Assembly: GCA_033439295.1 (NCBI GenBank)
Contig: JAVTLE010000019.1
Span: 124,001-188,000 of the forward strand
Direction: 5' to 3'
Origin: Deuterostichococcus epilithicus
Lineage: Eukaryota; Chlorophyta; Trebouxiophyceae; Prasiolales; Stichococcaceae
Length of the DNA: 64,000 nucleotides
Below the pieces are notes generated by a model. That model searched no databases. It saw only the letters and a program-made list of their open reading frames with translations, and had not been told where the DNA came from. Shown one piece after another: positions 20,801 through 35,800 of the stretch (the first letter of the stretch is position 1; every line of letters begins with the position of its first letter). Position numbers and translations under genes: made by a program.

Positions 20801-23800
20801 TCCAGCAAGCCCGCCGTCGACCTCGAGGATGCCACGCTGGTGAGTTGAAAACACATTCTAGTTAGCTGCTTTGGCGCACAAGAATGCAGAATATGCAGAA
20901 TGCAAATCATAAGTGGCGGGCAGCAAGGAGCTGCTGCGATATCGCTGCGGGGTGGGACTACATGATGTAGACAGGGCTGGCTCATGCCATCGACCTGCGC
21001 TCTCTTTGCGCCGGCAGCTTTGTGCATCTATTGAGCGGCTGGCCATAGGGCAGAGCTGAGGGTGCACGGGTGCCGTGGCTGTGGCAACCTGTTCACCCTC
21101 CGCATGTATATGCCGTGGTGCACCCAGCTTGTGCTGCCACTGCGCTCATCGTCCTCGGCTCTGCCCCGACCATCCATTCAAGTGCGTTGCGTCTCACTCA
21201 AGGCAGCTCAGTTGGAGGGAGATAATGCCGTCTGCCCTGGCAGGGCTGGATAGGTGGACCCGGTGGTGCAACTCATGCCGAGCTGGCAGAAAGCGCTCGA
21301 TCCCCAAACCCTCTGGCTAACCTTGCAGAGTGGCCCATCTGCATACCAAAATGGCAGTGGGGCCACGTGCTGCATCGATTCACGCAGCGGCCACAGAGTT
21401 CAGAAGCAGCAGCTGGTGCTCGTTGCCGGCTGGTGCAGTGCACATGCTGCCGACAATTGTGCGACGAAGTGTCAGCTGGCGACTGGTCACCTATTCTTCC
21501 CCATCTGGCTGGCAGTTTAAAGGAGGATCTGATCCTTTGAGAACCTCATGCGCTCAGGTGAAGAAGTTGTTCGGGCTGTTTCTGGGTAGCGGCACCCCCG
21601 GGGCGGCAGCAACAGATTCCACGGTTGCGGCCGCGGGGCCGGCGCTGCAGGCGCGGCTCATGGGACTCTTCACACGCAGCCTGGCCGCCGCCAACTCCTT
21701 CCCACAGACGCTGCAGGTCCGCGCTTCTGATTTCCGGTGCAGTTGAACCTAGGCTCATAGACACATTCGAAGATTGCCGCTACTGCAGCGGGCGCTCCAC
21801 GTCTGGTCCGCCTGCAGCGCTCCCAACGCTTGGCGGCGCTGCGCCGATGCTGCCCTCACGGCCTGTGAACTATGCCCTGCATACGTATCATGGGCCTTGG
21901 ATGCGATACCACTCTGCAACATGAAATGTGCAGCGCAAAAGCTGTGTGCTGCCTCAAACCCTGTGCGTAAGCCAATATCCCGTGCAAGCCGTGTCCTCAC
22001 GTCTCTCCCCTTTTATGTGCAGGTCATCTTCACTTGCGTCTACGGCGCGGGAACCACGCTGCGGCTCAAGCAGGCGGGCATGGAGTTTGCGGTGTGGGTG
22101 TTCAAACACGCGAGCGACGCACAGCTGGCGCCCATGGCGCCCGCTGTGCTGCAGGGCCTCCTGCGCCTGCTGGACTCGGGTGATTCTCCACTCTCTACGT
22201 CTTTACATCCTGTTCCTGTACTTTCGGGGGTTGCTGCCGGGGATGATGTCGCATGGAAGCTGAGCACCGCAGGCGCTGCAAGCCTAGCACCGGGTGCTAC
22301 CCCGACTGACTGTGCATGTTGACCAGGTTTGGGATGCGCAATGCGAACTTTGCACACATGTCAGATGGCTTCACAGGCTGTTGCTGCAGCTGCTGTGGAT
22401 ATCGAAAAGTTGAGGATGCCCAACAGCTGGTTGCTGTAAAGCCGGCACCATGCATGCCTGCAAGAGGAATGTTGATGCAGAGTGTAAGCAGCACTCTGGT
22501 CGCCTCGTCATCGCCTTCTGCCCATGCGTCTGGCAGTATGCACGCTCACAAGTCGCGCATCGCATGTCGAGGTGTCGGACAGCCTGAAACACTTCTGCCT
22601 TTTCTGTTCTGCCTACCCTCCAGGATGGGCCAGAGGGGTTTAGCCTGTCCGACATCCTGCAGAGCCGCCCTTGCAGTCTGTGCGTCAACAAGTACTGCAA
22701 GTCGGCCTCCGTCATCACATGTATCCTGCCTGCAACGCCGCAGAGCCCCCCGGCGATGTGGCGGGGCGCGGATTGCGGTCCTTCACCTACCAGGCGGTCG
22801 GCCAGCTGGCGGCTCGGGCGCCACAGCTGTTTGCGTCCGACGTCGCCATCGCCGCCCGCTTCTTCCAGGCGCTCGTCAGCGAGCCGCCGGGCGTGCGCGC
22901 GGCGGTGCAAGAGGCTGTAGGATCGCTGGCGGCGGCATACCGCGGCTGCGCCGGTGAGGACAATCCCAGTCTGTTCCATGGGTTTGAACTCCTTTGTCCC
23001 TACAGTCTGGTTTTCTCTGTCAAACGAACTTGGTTGAATAGCTCTCACATGAAATTAGCACCCAGGGATCCTGCACAACATCTAACAGTGACTGCCGTAT
23101 CTGAAGGCAATTCCACCGACGTGTCGACGCGCTGCTGTTGGACAGCATTGGAGCGCTGTACAGGGGGCGGCGCCTAACGCGAAGCAAATGGAACTAGTCT
23201 TGAAAACGGGTCCTGGTGACGCAACGACAGGCTGATGCTGCGTCCCTAAACCCTGAACCTAAATCCACAGGCGAAGACGCCGCCCGCATCGAGGCGTTGC
23301 TGCTGGACAGCATCGGGGCGGCCGAGGAGGGCCGCCGCCTGGCGGCTGCGCAGTGGGCGCTGCGCCTTTTCGGCTTTGCCCACGTGCCGGCGCGCTATGT
23401 GTGCGTGCTGGCGGCCGGCGATGGGAAGCTGGAAGTACGTGAGGCGGGCGCCGGCGGCCTGAAGCCGCCCAAGGCCGCTGCGGGAGGTGCGGCGCATTAG
23501 ATCCGAGAACGCTCCTTTGACTGGATCTCTGGGCCCTGAGCACAATGCTTGCTTGTGCAGGCTGGCCAATGGGCGGACACACGAGTGGGACTTGCTTGAC
23601 TGCTGGTGCCAGCGCACAAATCTAGGAAGCTTGTCAGCCTCTGCTTCCCCTTGCCTGAGCCCGTTTTACAGCTGGGTTGCAAGTGCTGTGCAATGGCATG
23701 TCCCCAGGTGCATCCCTGGACGCGGCGGCGGTGGCGACGGCGGCGGTGAATGCCCACTACCCTGCGGCCGCCGACGTCATCGCGTACTTCCGCGGGCGCC

Positions 23801-26800
23801 ACCCGAAGCTGGCCGGCGGCGCCGAGGCGGGGGAGGCCCTGGCGCTGCCGCCGGGCGCCTTTGCGGCGCTGATCGCCTTCCTGCGCACCTGCCGGAAGGA
23901 GGCGGCGGCGGGGCAGCAGGAAGCAGAAGACCTGGCGGCATATGCAGGTGTGGCACCTGACGTATCAAGCCTTAAAAGCAAGGCCCTGTTGCTGTGCAAG
24001 GCTCGTTGGGTGCGGATTTTGGTAATTGCACAGTCCACATGCGATAAGGTCTCGTGCAGACCACAGGCGTGCTGCATTGGTTTCGTGGCCTGCGCCTTAC
24101 TTGTCTAGCAGGTGTGTTGGATCATGCGACTGTCGCAACACATGGCATGTGGCAGTGCACGGTGCAGCGCGGTGATGCTGTGGCAACACCCTTTCCGTCG
24201 ATGACTCCGTTTTACTGCTGCATGTTTGGCGCCGTCTGCCATTTCGTATGCTCTCGACAATTCCGCGACAGCATCCTTTATCACTTTGCTGTGTGCCACG
24301 GCATACACGCCTCCAGCGAGCGCTTTTCACAATCTCATTCTGATGTAGGCCTAGGGGACCGCCAGCTGCAGCGCCGGCGTCAAATCGCACATCAGCGTGA
24401 TTTGACGTCTGCACTGGATTTTGTGGCGCTCGAGGATCGCCTGCAAGGATCCCCTGCGAGCAGCTGCGGCGCCCTGCCTTACATGCCTTCGCTGGCCTCA
24501 GGTCAACCCACCCTGTACTGCAGGCCTGCTGGAGCATGCCCTGGTGCGGGACTCGACGCCGGCGCTGCAGCTGGCGGCGCTGGAGGCTCTCCTGGAGGTG
24601 GCGAGCGGCGCGCCGGACGCTTTTGCGGAGCGCTATGCCCCGCGGCTGCCCTGGCTGCGCGCCTACCTGTCGCACACCGACGCCGCTGGTGTGGAGCTGA
24701 TTCTTTTGAATCTTACCGCATGTTCCTCGCAAGACCTATGTGTCATGGCTGCGTCGGGTTGACGCCTGCGGGTGGGCTCCTGCCTGTGGCGCTCTGCAGG
24801 ATGCTGTGTGGCTGCAACAATGTGAAAGGCTCTTAAACTGCCCGTTGAACACCATCCTCCCATTCACCACAGACACCCACGCGACTCCCAGAGGATGGTG
24901 TCGAGCCAGGCACTGAGAATGACTCTGCTCTGCACTTGCTGACGTGCAGCACGAGAGGCAGCGGCCAAGCTGTGCGGCGTTGCGAGCGCGGGACAGCCCA
25001 GCACCTCGGCTGCGGCTCTGTTGGCGGAGCTGGCGGCAGCGCTGGCGCCGCCGGCTGGTGGCCGGGACGGCGCCAAGAAAGCCGGGAAATTCGAGGAGCG
25101 GGACGGCGCCACGGCGGCAGTTGGCTACGTGTTGGCGCAGTCGATGACTGGTGAGGGTTTCGGTTTGAAACTGCCCCGCAATATTCTGGTTGTTGCAGGC
25201 AGCTCTTTTTGGGGCACAGCCACGAGGCGAATACGGATCGGGGAACTGGGAGATGCCATGCGACGCTGTTCTCGTTGTTCTTCACTTCAGTATGAGCATC
25301 GTTTCGACCGTTGTATTCTTCAACCTTTTTCCGTCTGGGTAGATTGCACCTAGCAGTGCACATTCCGTACGCAGTTGTGTGGCTGAATGTGAATTCAATT
25401 CAAAGCATTTTTTATACGCCCACAGCACAAGACATTATTCAGGGCAGCGTTGCCGCTGCGCAGCACGCTCCTTTCCCATTGAGACGGCTATGCTTTGGAG
25501 TCTTGCATGCATCACAAACCTACAGAGCTCAAGCGTCAGCACAGTCCACTTCGGTTCTCATTGTTGATTGCGCAGAATTGGGCTGCAAGGCTCGAGGTGT
25601 TGTCTCTGTCAAGGAGAGGCGCTGCCTGTCCTTAGAGATGATTGCCCTCAGCCTTTCAGTTGCTGGAAGCCCTTCAATGCTGGGAACGCTGTGCCAGGTG
25701 CTTCTGGGTGCACCTCCTCGTCGGCGCACACCTAAGTTGACGAGGATCGCACACGTTGCTGCCGGGTGCCGTCTTGCCGTGGTGGTTCTGTCACCATGAC
25801 ATCGTGGCTCTGCACCGCTGACTCTGCACGGCACCGGCTGCGCCATGCAGGCCGACCGCACGTCGGTGCCGACAGCCAGACCGCTGCCGCGGCGGAGCTG
25901 CATGCTGCGCTGGCAGATTCGGACACGCAGCTGGCGGCGGCCGCGGCCGCGGCCCTGGGGCACGCCGCTCTGAGGTGCATTCCCTTTCGTTGTTCACTAG
26001 GCCGATTGGATGAAGCATCACTTGCGAGGTGACCTGCCATCTGAGCAGGCTGGCACAATGGACGCGAAACGTGTGTTTACTTGTGCAGGGGCGCGCTGCC
26101 GCTGCCAGGGGGTGCACCGTCGCCGCCCGATGCCGCCGCAGGCAGCGCTGCGGGAACAGCGGCCACTGCCGCAGCACCCGCCGCCGCTGCGCCGGTCGCT
26201 GCCGGCACGCCGGCGGGCGATGCGACATGCGCGCAGCCCGCCGCAGACGGCGCAACGGCGATGGATTCCGACGCGCTGGACGTCGGCGCTGCAGCCAGCG
26301 CCACGGTGGGCGGCAGTGCCTCAGCGGAAGCAGGAAGCACAGTCCAGGCCACGCGGTGGAGCGTTCTGGAGCGCATCATTGGCCTGACCAAGGACCGCGA
26401 CAACAAGGTGACCATGCAGAGCAGCTCCTCAACGGTGCACCGTGATCCAGCAGCTGCCATAATGGCTTCATGCCTGCTGCCCTGCATGGCTCTTGGCAGC
26501 CCCTCTGACAAGTGGCACCTCAGTGAGGCGCCGGTAGTAGCCCTGCTGCCTGCACACTCCCCCAAACCCTGAGACATGTCCTGCTCGGGAGCAAAATGGA
26601 ACAGAACCGTTCACGAGCGACAGCGATCACGGTTTCAGGTGGTGCTGCGTGCCGTGGCGGCCGTCGGGCACCTGGCGTCCACCGCTGGCGACACGCCGCA
26701 GCTGGGCGCGGCGGTGGACGGCTTGTTTGCTCTGTCAGGCAACAAGGCTGAGGAGGTGCAATTCGCCGTTGGCGAGGCGCTGTGCTTCGTGTTCGGAGGT

Positions 26801-29800
26801 GAGCCGCCTGAGCGCCGAAACTTGAAGGAAGAGCAACTGTTCACACACCTTCACGGTGTGAATTCTGCAGCGCTGTGCTCCTTTCTCGGAGGTCAGCTGA
26901 CACCAGACGCCCCGTGGGCTGCTGCACAACAGCGACGCCAAATGCGGCCCTGATGCACGGGCCTGATGCACTCCACGAATGCGCAAAATGCTGCGAAACG
27001 ACGGTACCAGGTGCGCTGCGAACTGTTGCAGATGGCAAACAGCTTGCCAGCGGCGGTGGGGCACGAGTTCCACCACCAGCGCTAGACCCAAGGGAAACCC
27101 TGTGAACCTGAGCGGCAGGCTCTCGTGGTTTTGCTATTGCTGCGATGCGTACCCATGCCAGCCATGGTGCTACCAGATCACATCTCAGGCATCTGCAGAC
27201 CTCACTTGGCGTTGAGGCAGCTAATTCGTATGGAAAGGCCTCAAATTTGGGGCGCTTGACCTCTCGGTGCAGATAGTGCGGGATGGCAGCCATAGGCTGC
27301 AGTCACAGTCATCGGCTGCTGGCACGAGATCTGTGGCCTGCGGCGCTCACTGCCACCTCTCCGCATCCTCCTTTGCAGTGGCCATCTGTCATGCACTAGG
27401 GGGTCACACGCTGACTGCGATGGTTTCGAAGGCCTTGCAAACCTCAGTAGCAATGGCTCACGGCAGTGTGCCTGTGCATTCATTCGTTGCAGGCGTACCG
27501 GTGTCAGCGGACACGATTTTGCGTAGCACCTACCGTGGGCTGGCCGCCTGGCTCACCGCCGCGGGCGGCGCCGCCACCACCGCCATCGCAGCGCCCGACG
27601 GGCCCGCCGCCGACGGCCCGGCGCCGATGGCGGAGGGTGATGCGGAAGCAGGAAGTGGCGGAAGCGGCGTGACCCGGCAGGGCGCCCCCGAGGCGGGCGG
27701 CAGGGCGGCGGCCCGGGAGCAGATCATGACCAAGATCATGGACGAGCTGATTTTCCACCCCCGCACAGAGGTCCGTGCCGGGACGGATCTAAACACGGAG
27801 CTTTCACAGCGTGTCCCATGGAACGCACTGGCCGCCTCATTGACGGTTGCTGTTCGTCGTCGGATCTGCTCAACAGCCTCTGCAGACTGCAGCATGCACC
27901 GCGCCCATGGGCAGGGCCCCGTGCCTCCACGAGCACATCCTCTCCGAGGATCCTTCTACGAGAACTCGGCTGGAGCAGACTTGCCTGCAATGCCATTTCC
28001 ATAGACCGTGCACGCCCGGGGTGCAGGTGCGCTGCGGCGGCTGCATCGCGCTGCTGTCGCTGGTGAGCTACACAGGGCGCAATACCGCGCTACTGCCCCG
28101 CCTGCCGGCCATCCAGGTACGTCTGCAAGTCGCAAATGTGCTACGGCACTGGTGCGGAGGATTGTACACGAGAAGCATTCGAGAAGCGGCTGCGCGCGCC
28201 GAGTCACCAGAAACCATCTGCCGCCTCACCTGCGCGCAGGAGGCGTTCTCAGGGCTGCTGGGCGACGCGAACGAGCTGACGCAGGAGATGGCCAGCCGCG
28301 GCATCAGCGTCGTCTACTCCCTGAGCGACGCCGCCGCCCGCAAGCAGCTGCTGGACGGCCTTGTCGGCACGCTGCAGGGTGACAGCTGGTCCTGCAACAT
28401 ATTTTCCCAACCTGTCTAACGATCTGGCTGGCGCCTCTGTGGTCTCAGATGGGGGTGCGTGTGACAGCATCATGCAATGACCATGCGCAGGGTACTGCGG
28501 TGCTCTGCCAGATGCTCGTGGTTGCTGGTCAACCGTGAAGTATGAACACATTTGGCCGGGGATGCTCAGTCGTGTTTGCATTGCCTGTCGGCGTGACTGC
28601 TGGCCAGTCTCCTCTTCGGCTTTGTCCGCAGCAGCGCCACAACTAGTTTATTGCATTCGCTGGCGACACCCAGCGCTGTATTGTCCGAGGTTCAGCTGTC
28701 TCGCCAATGCCACTGGCCGCATGCAAGCGTTTGCTGTGGTGCAGCTGCAGTTGGGTTGCGGCAGTGGCGTTGAGCGCCCGGTCTAGGATGATACGTCAGA
28801 AAAACGAGGTCGATAGCATCTGCCCTTACAGTGATCAGAATTTCATGTCTGCAGTGCGAACGCGGCAGCAGTCCTGTCAACAGGAGGCTCGACAGATTCG
28901 CTCAGACGATCTGTGCCTGACGTGGTGCCCATGACTACAGCCCGAAATTTCGATCAAAGTAACCCAGCACATCAAAGGTTTCACCCCCTTTGACCAGGCG
29001 GCCCGCGCAAGCGGCGGGCGGTCAAGCTGGAGGGCGACAGCCGCGTGTTTGCAGAAGGGGCACTGCCCAGCGCGCCGGGCGGCGGCGGCCTCACCACGTA
29101 CCGCGAGCTGTGCGGTGCGGCACGGAAACACCACCTTCCACGGCGTGGCGGACGTCCTTTTTGTTCATGTCTGCCGCCTGCATCGTGTATCCTTGGCATG
29201 TGCAGCCTACAAGCGCTCGTTACGGTCCTTGTATTTAGCGTGACACAACTCTTCATGTTCGGAAGATGGTGTCAGGGCAGCTGTGAAGCAGTCGATTTGA
29301 ATCCTCCAAAGCTAGCCGACCTGGGGCAGCCCGAGTCGACGTACTGCTATGTGGCCGTCAGGACTGTCATTTGATGCAAACACTTTCTGGGTTGCGGAAC
29401 TGGCCAAAGGCCTACCGCTCCAGGGACCTGCCTGACTCCCTGAATGTTGGGTTTGGGGCGGCAACTTCAGAGCGGTAGGCCTTTGGCCTGGAAGCTCTGA
29501 GCTGTCAGTTTCATACGAGTACATACATCTAAGGTCACCATGCAAATGCGATCATGAGCCACACCAATCTCCAATCTTGAACATACACATCAGGCCTGGC
29601 CAACGACCTGGGGCAGCCGGATCTGGTGTACCGCTTCATGGACCTGGCCAACCATGCGGCGAGCCTCAACTCCTCCCGCGGCGCGGCGTTCGGTTTCGCC
29701 GGCATCGCCAAGCTGGCGGGCGAGCAGCTGGCACCCTACGTCGCCTCCATGGTGCCAAAGCTGTACAGGTGTGTGCGGTTTGATTCTCCCAACACTCCTC

Positions 29801-32800
29801 TCAGCGCTTGGACAAGCTCTTGGCGAGCAGCTGGCGTCCTCGCATCGCGTCCACGGCGCCCAGGCCGTGCAGCTGCTGCCCTGCGTTCCTCTATGGTGCC
29901 AATCCCTCCGCGCCAGCATTCTTTCGTTGTTTGCACTCTGCACGTCTCCTTGTCCAGCAGCTGGCACCCTGCGTCGCCGCCAGAGTACCCGAGCTGTACA
30001 GGGTGTGGGGATCCCACAGCGTTGCAATTCCTGACGAGTCAGGGTGCTGTCACCCTGCAGTTCCAGGCGGCATGAAGCAGCTGGGACGTCAGCGTCGCCA
30101 TCCCAGTGCTGATCTCGCGCCCGGGAGTGCTCGCCATCGCAATGCTGACCCTGCGCCCACGGGCCCACCACGTCACGGCCAGCTTGTGCAGATGCACACG
30201 CTGCTCAAGGAGGCGGCGGCTGTGTGCCGCATGCTCCTTGTAGGAGTTCATGTTCTGCAGACGGTGGCTGCCTGCACGGTGCTGCGCCTGCAGCCCTGGT
30301 CGGCACTTTGTCGAAGCGTCCGAGCAGTCGAAAAACGCCCTATATGCGGGGTTTTTTTTGGGGGTTTGTTCATCCCTAGGATCCTGCACTCATCAGCCCT
30401 ACTCAAACTTACTACTGCAGGAACCATTTCGACCTCAGTGTAGGCCCCCGCAGGCGCGAAGCAAATGGCGGCAGGCGCTGGTCCCCGAGCGGCGCGTGGT
30501 AACTGCAAATAAATCCCACGGTCTTGGAAACCTTGATCGCAGATACCAGTGCAACTCCAACCCACAGACGCGCGAGACAATGGCGGCCATCTGGCGGGCG
30601 CTGGTCCAAGAGCCGCGCATGGCAATTGCAATTTGAACTTCACGATATCAGATAACCCATATGCAGGTATCAGTACGATCCCAACCCACGGGTGCGCGAG
30701 GCGATGGCGGCCATCTGGCGGGCGCTGGTCCCGGAGCCGCGCGCGGCAGTCGAGGCGCACTGGGACGCGATCGCGGGCGAGCTGCTGGGCGAGGTCGGCG
30801 GCCGGCTGTGGCGCAACCGCGAGGCGGCCTGCCTCGGTCTCGCAGACCTGCTGCAGGTGCGGGATTCGACAGACTTTACAACATTCTCAAGTGGTTTTTG
30901 TCATCTGTTCTGCGGGCGATTCCGATCAGCCGAGCCAGCCGCCTCCACCTGCCACCTGTTCCTGGGGTGTGCGCAAGGCGAGCCCCTCAGAACGGACGGC
31001 AGCCTGATGACAGCGGAGCAGGCGAGTCGGCGCCGCGGCGCACCAGCGTTGGCAGTGCCATGCTTGCACGGCCCTCACAGTGCGGCTCGGCAGGCCGTCA
31101 GTGCACCCTGCACGGCAGACGTCGGGCGGCGCTTCTGCCCCCCATCTTCTTGTTGGATTCGGGTGCACTTCTTGTCCGGCCAGCTGGTACTGTGAGGGTC
31201 TGCATTGTCCAGCACGCCTCAATCGATGCCCGCACGGCAGCGACCTGAAGACGCTGACACCTGCCGGCCGCAAACAGCTCAGCATGGCTTGTGTGCCTCA
31301 GACAGTCACAGTCTGGCATGCTGCCACCTAGGTAGGGCAAGTGCAGCAGACCTGCCGCAGCGGCATCCGCAGGGGCATGCCAGTTGAGTGTCATGCCGCA
31401 GCACCCAGGCGCAATGCACGCCAGGCGTCGCTGCGCATGCCGCACGCTGTCAAGTCTTGCAGTGAGACGCCGCTGCCGCAGTCTGGACTGCCACAGGCAC
31501 ACGGGAGTCGCAGCAGTCATGAGGGAGTGATGCCTTGAGCACTGTGGTCGTTGGCCGATACCAGACTTTCATTTTCCGCACGACATCCTGACGTGCTATG
31601 TATGCGACGCTGCTTTCAACAACAGCCCCGCATACCCTGACGTTGGTGTGCACACTCGCACTCTGCCGCTGCAAGCCGGCTGTGCGCGGGCGCTTCGAGG
31701 ATGTTTGGACAGTGCGCTGTCAGCACCCTCATTGGATGATCAAGCTTTTCTCGCGCAGGGCCGCCCCTGGTAGGACGTGCGTTGTGACGAAATTGGACCG
31801 TGATGCTGCGCTGTACCGCGGCTCACGCTGAACGCACACACAAACGCTAAAGACGCATGAACCCTGCTGAAGCTTGCAGACTGCACACTGCACACAAGGG
31901 CGCCGCTGGCCGGCCGGCCGTGGCCGCTGCGACAGGATGTGGGCCGTGGCGCCACGCACGCCCGCCGCTGGCCAACGATGCACATTCGCTGGAGCCACGC
32001 ACAGTCTGTCGCAAACTTGTCGCTCAGGGCCGCTGCCGGCCACATGTGCGGGGGCGCTGCCACGAGACGCGGACAACGACCGCCGGCGCACACCTTCTGT
32101 AAGAACGGAAACTCTGCGTTAACAGGGCCGGCGATGGCCGGACGTACGGGGCCGCTTCGACGAGATGTGGACCATGGCGCTGCGGGCCCTGGACGACATC
32201 AAGGAGTCCGTCCGCGCGGCGGCGGTTACACTGGCGCGCGCTCTGCGGAGTCTGACGCTGCGGGTGACGGACCGGGGACAGGCTGGCGAGGCCGACGCCG
32301 CGGCGGCCGTCGCCGCAGCGCTGCCGCTGCTGCTAGAAAAGGGTGAGGTTTCGAAGTTCTGTCTGTGGAGAGGGGGCCTCGCTGCCGCTGCTGCTGGAGA
32401 AGGGTTAGCTCCTATTCTGCTGCATGTTTTGCTTTTGGTTTCGCTGGTGAGTCCGACAACGAGGCTTCAGGGCAGGGAGGAGCCCGGCCCGTGTCCTGGA
32501 ATGTGTGTGGTAAAGTGCTGGTTGTCGCCCCGCGGTGCAGGCCGCAGCACTTTCCTGTAGTTGCCCCGAAGGGCAACCATCAACCTAGCTGCAACTGGTA
32601 GAAAACTGAGAATGGCACAGGGACACTCGACCGCAGCGGTACTGTTGCTGTGCGTCGTCGCTGCCACTGCGGGTAGCTGCCTGGGAATGACGCGGCAGTG
32701 GCCAGCATTTGTATGACGATCTCGATGCTCATTGCTGGTGCTGGAAGCGGCCAGCGCAGCAGGACTCAACCAGTAGTAGCTCCGGCCGTTGACGGGCTGC

Positions 32801-35800
32801 GGCTGGTACTGAAATACTCCGTCTGCGCTGGTCGTCCTCATGAGCGGCCTCAGTATGCGGACACTGATTGGAGGCGTCCGCTGGGGCTGAAGGTCGCTAG
32901 AGTTTCCAGAGTGTTGTAGCTGCAAACGTCATACAGTCGGCACATCACTGCTTGACACACACCAGGCCCGGCCGTGGCGGTCTCACATGGCTGGGGTGTG
33001 TCCATGTAGCAGAAGGTTGTCCGGGCGCCTGCGCGGCCTGCGACTCCAATTAACAGTGCACTTCTATGCGTCTTCAACCCGAGGAACGCTCCGTTGCAGG
33101 CACGGGCGTACTCAGAGGTGCCTGGCCTGGTGGTGGGCACGCAGCCAGGGTGGACGCCAGGCCAGAGCTGCTGCACTTTCAGATCCTGAGCATGAAAGGG
33201 CAACACAAACCTCTGTTGGAACCTCCGCTGGGATGGGCAGCAGGGTGACGGAGGTGGCGGGCCCGGCAGTGGACACCATCGCTGCGATTGGCGCTGGGTC
33301 AGCACTGTGACAAACAGGATCACTATGCAGTGTACAGACAGGACAATGCGACGGTATAACATTCGCCACCATCATCTTGCGTAGGCATGGGCAGCGCAGT
33401 GCCGGAGGTGGCGGGCCTGGCAGTGGACACCATCGCCAAGATGGTGACGGCTGCGGGGCCGGGACCAGTGCGGCCACACCTGCCGCTACTGGTCGGCTCG
33501 CTGCTGGAGTCGCTGTCAACGCTGGAGGTGAGGTCTGCAACTCTTCCAAACCCTGGAAATGAGTTTTAATGCTCTGCTATGTGGTACGTGGGTGACAATG
33601 CGCATCGGGATGGGCGCACCTGCCGCCGCTGGTCGGCTCGATGGGTCAGAGAAGACCTGAGCAAGTCTCCAACAAGAGCGTCGTCCCACATGCACACGGG
33701 CATGCCAGGATGCAGATGCAGTTTCATGTTGGCTCAGGGCAACGCTGCCGTTTCCGTCCTCTTCAAGACATGCAGGCTGTTCATGTCGCGGAAGGTCCCA
33801 ACTGCCTGCCAACACGGCCAAGCACTTTCCTCTATGCAGCTGTGCATTGGCTGCTGGCCTCCCTGGCCCGGAAGCTTACTCGTGTCGTCAGGCTCGTTGA
33901 AGCAGGAGTAAGCAGCCGGGCCTTTGAATGCCGGCATCGCGTGCACAGCTGCTGCCGGTTGCACTGGCATCTCGCATGAAGCATGTGGTTTCATACTTAG
34001 GACTCGTAGGTGACACAACTTTGAGCAGATTGTGTCGGCTGGAGATAGCTCTGAATAGGGTTTTGAGTTCAATGACAACCCACAATCAAGCTCCGAATCC
34101 CTTAGCAACTGCAGGACTTGCAGCTGAGCCACCTGGAGCAGCATGCGCAGCACCTCGCGCTAGACAACACCCAGTTGGGCGCCCTTGCAGGCCTCAAATG
34201 GTGTCGACAGGCCAGTCGAACAAATATCTGTGTCCTCGCCTGAACACACAGGACTCACGGCTGAACTACCTGGAACAGCATGCGGAGCGGCTGGGGCTCG
34301 ACAACGCCCGGCTGGAGGGCGCGCGTTTCTCTGCCGCCAAGGCCAGCCCCATGGGCGACGCCCTGGACGCTGCCGGGCGCTACGTGGACCAGGCCTCTCT
34401 GGGTGAGTGTCGTCGCAGCAGGTTGCTGAGCTGCTGAGCTCTACTTTGCCAGCGCAACCGCTCGAAGATCTGCAGACAGCTTTGCGCCAGCCGAGCAGCG
34501 GCATGCTGTGACTCGTGAGGGCTCAGCAAAGCCGTGTGCAGAGTTGTGAGCGGTTGCCCTGGCAGTGAGCCACCTCATGACGCTCTAGGCATGTTGGTCG
34601 CCAGCTCGGGGGGTTCCCGGCACCAGTCGGGGGTGATTTTGTCTGTGTCCGGCGGCAGCAATGCAAGCTGGGACCCCGCAGCTGCGAACCAAGCGAAGTT
34701 GTCCCACTCTCTGTCCCGCTGTATGCTACACGCCGACAAGCTTGATGTGCCGCGTGTTGGGCCTGTCAGTGCCTGCAACAGAGGGCGCTGGGTGCCGACA
34801 TTTCCGCCTTGATCTGGCCGCCTGCAGAGGCGCTGGTGCCGCGGCTGGGCAACATCGTGCGGCGCGGCGTGGGCGTTAACACACGCGTCGGCGCAGCACG
34901 CTTCATCTCGGGGCTGGCGCTGCGCATGGGGCCCGACATACGGCCCTCGTCGGGCGCCCTGATCAAGGTGCAGCCCCCATATTGACACGCAGCTGAGATG
35001 AGACGCCTCTGGACACCGGCAAGTGTCAAGGGGCGTGGACAGCGGCAGCAAGTACCTCCGCTAAGTTGTTGCGTTTGCTGAGCCTCATATCGCTAGCGCT
35101 GCACACCACAGCATGCCGGCATGGAAACCATCATTGTGTTCTACAGCACTCCGCGGGCTGCAGAGCACCCATCCCAACCTGCCCCTGGTCTTCTGCCATG
35201 CTTGGGGCAGTGTGCCTGGGCATCTCTCTGCAACGCAATACACGTGGCGATCGAAAAGCCGGAGATCGGCTGCTGCCAGCCCGGATCCGCACACGGTGCA
35301 GACAGCAAGGAACTCTCAACCCTTAAACGTGCCAGCCCAGAAGCCGGCCCGCCGTCGGCCTGCAACCTCCGACGCCCAAGCTCCTGAGCACTGGATCCCT
35401 GCATGCAACAGAAACTTGATACCACCGGCCCCCTGCATACAACAGGCTCTGGTGGGCGCCGCCCGCACCGAGCGCAGCGGCACCGCACAGCGCGCCTTCG
35501 CCGCCGCCGCCGCTGCCGTCGCCCGCCATGCGCCCGACGCCCGCGTGGAGAAGCTGCTGGCGGAGGCGGCCGCAATGCACGGCGACCCGGGGGACCGGCC
35601 TGCCCGGCAGCTGGCGGGCCTGCTGTGCAGGGAGACCGCGCGCAACGCCGCGGACGCCTTTGCCAAGCACGCTGCCCAGGTACTTGCACTGTGCCAGCCG
35701 TTTGTGCCTGCGAACTCTGACGTCGACCCTGAAGGTGAGGACCCTGACGCGGGAGAGAGGTGTGGCGCATGCCGGCCCGTTCACCTGCAGTCTTCTGTTG

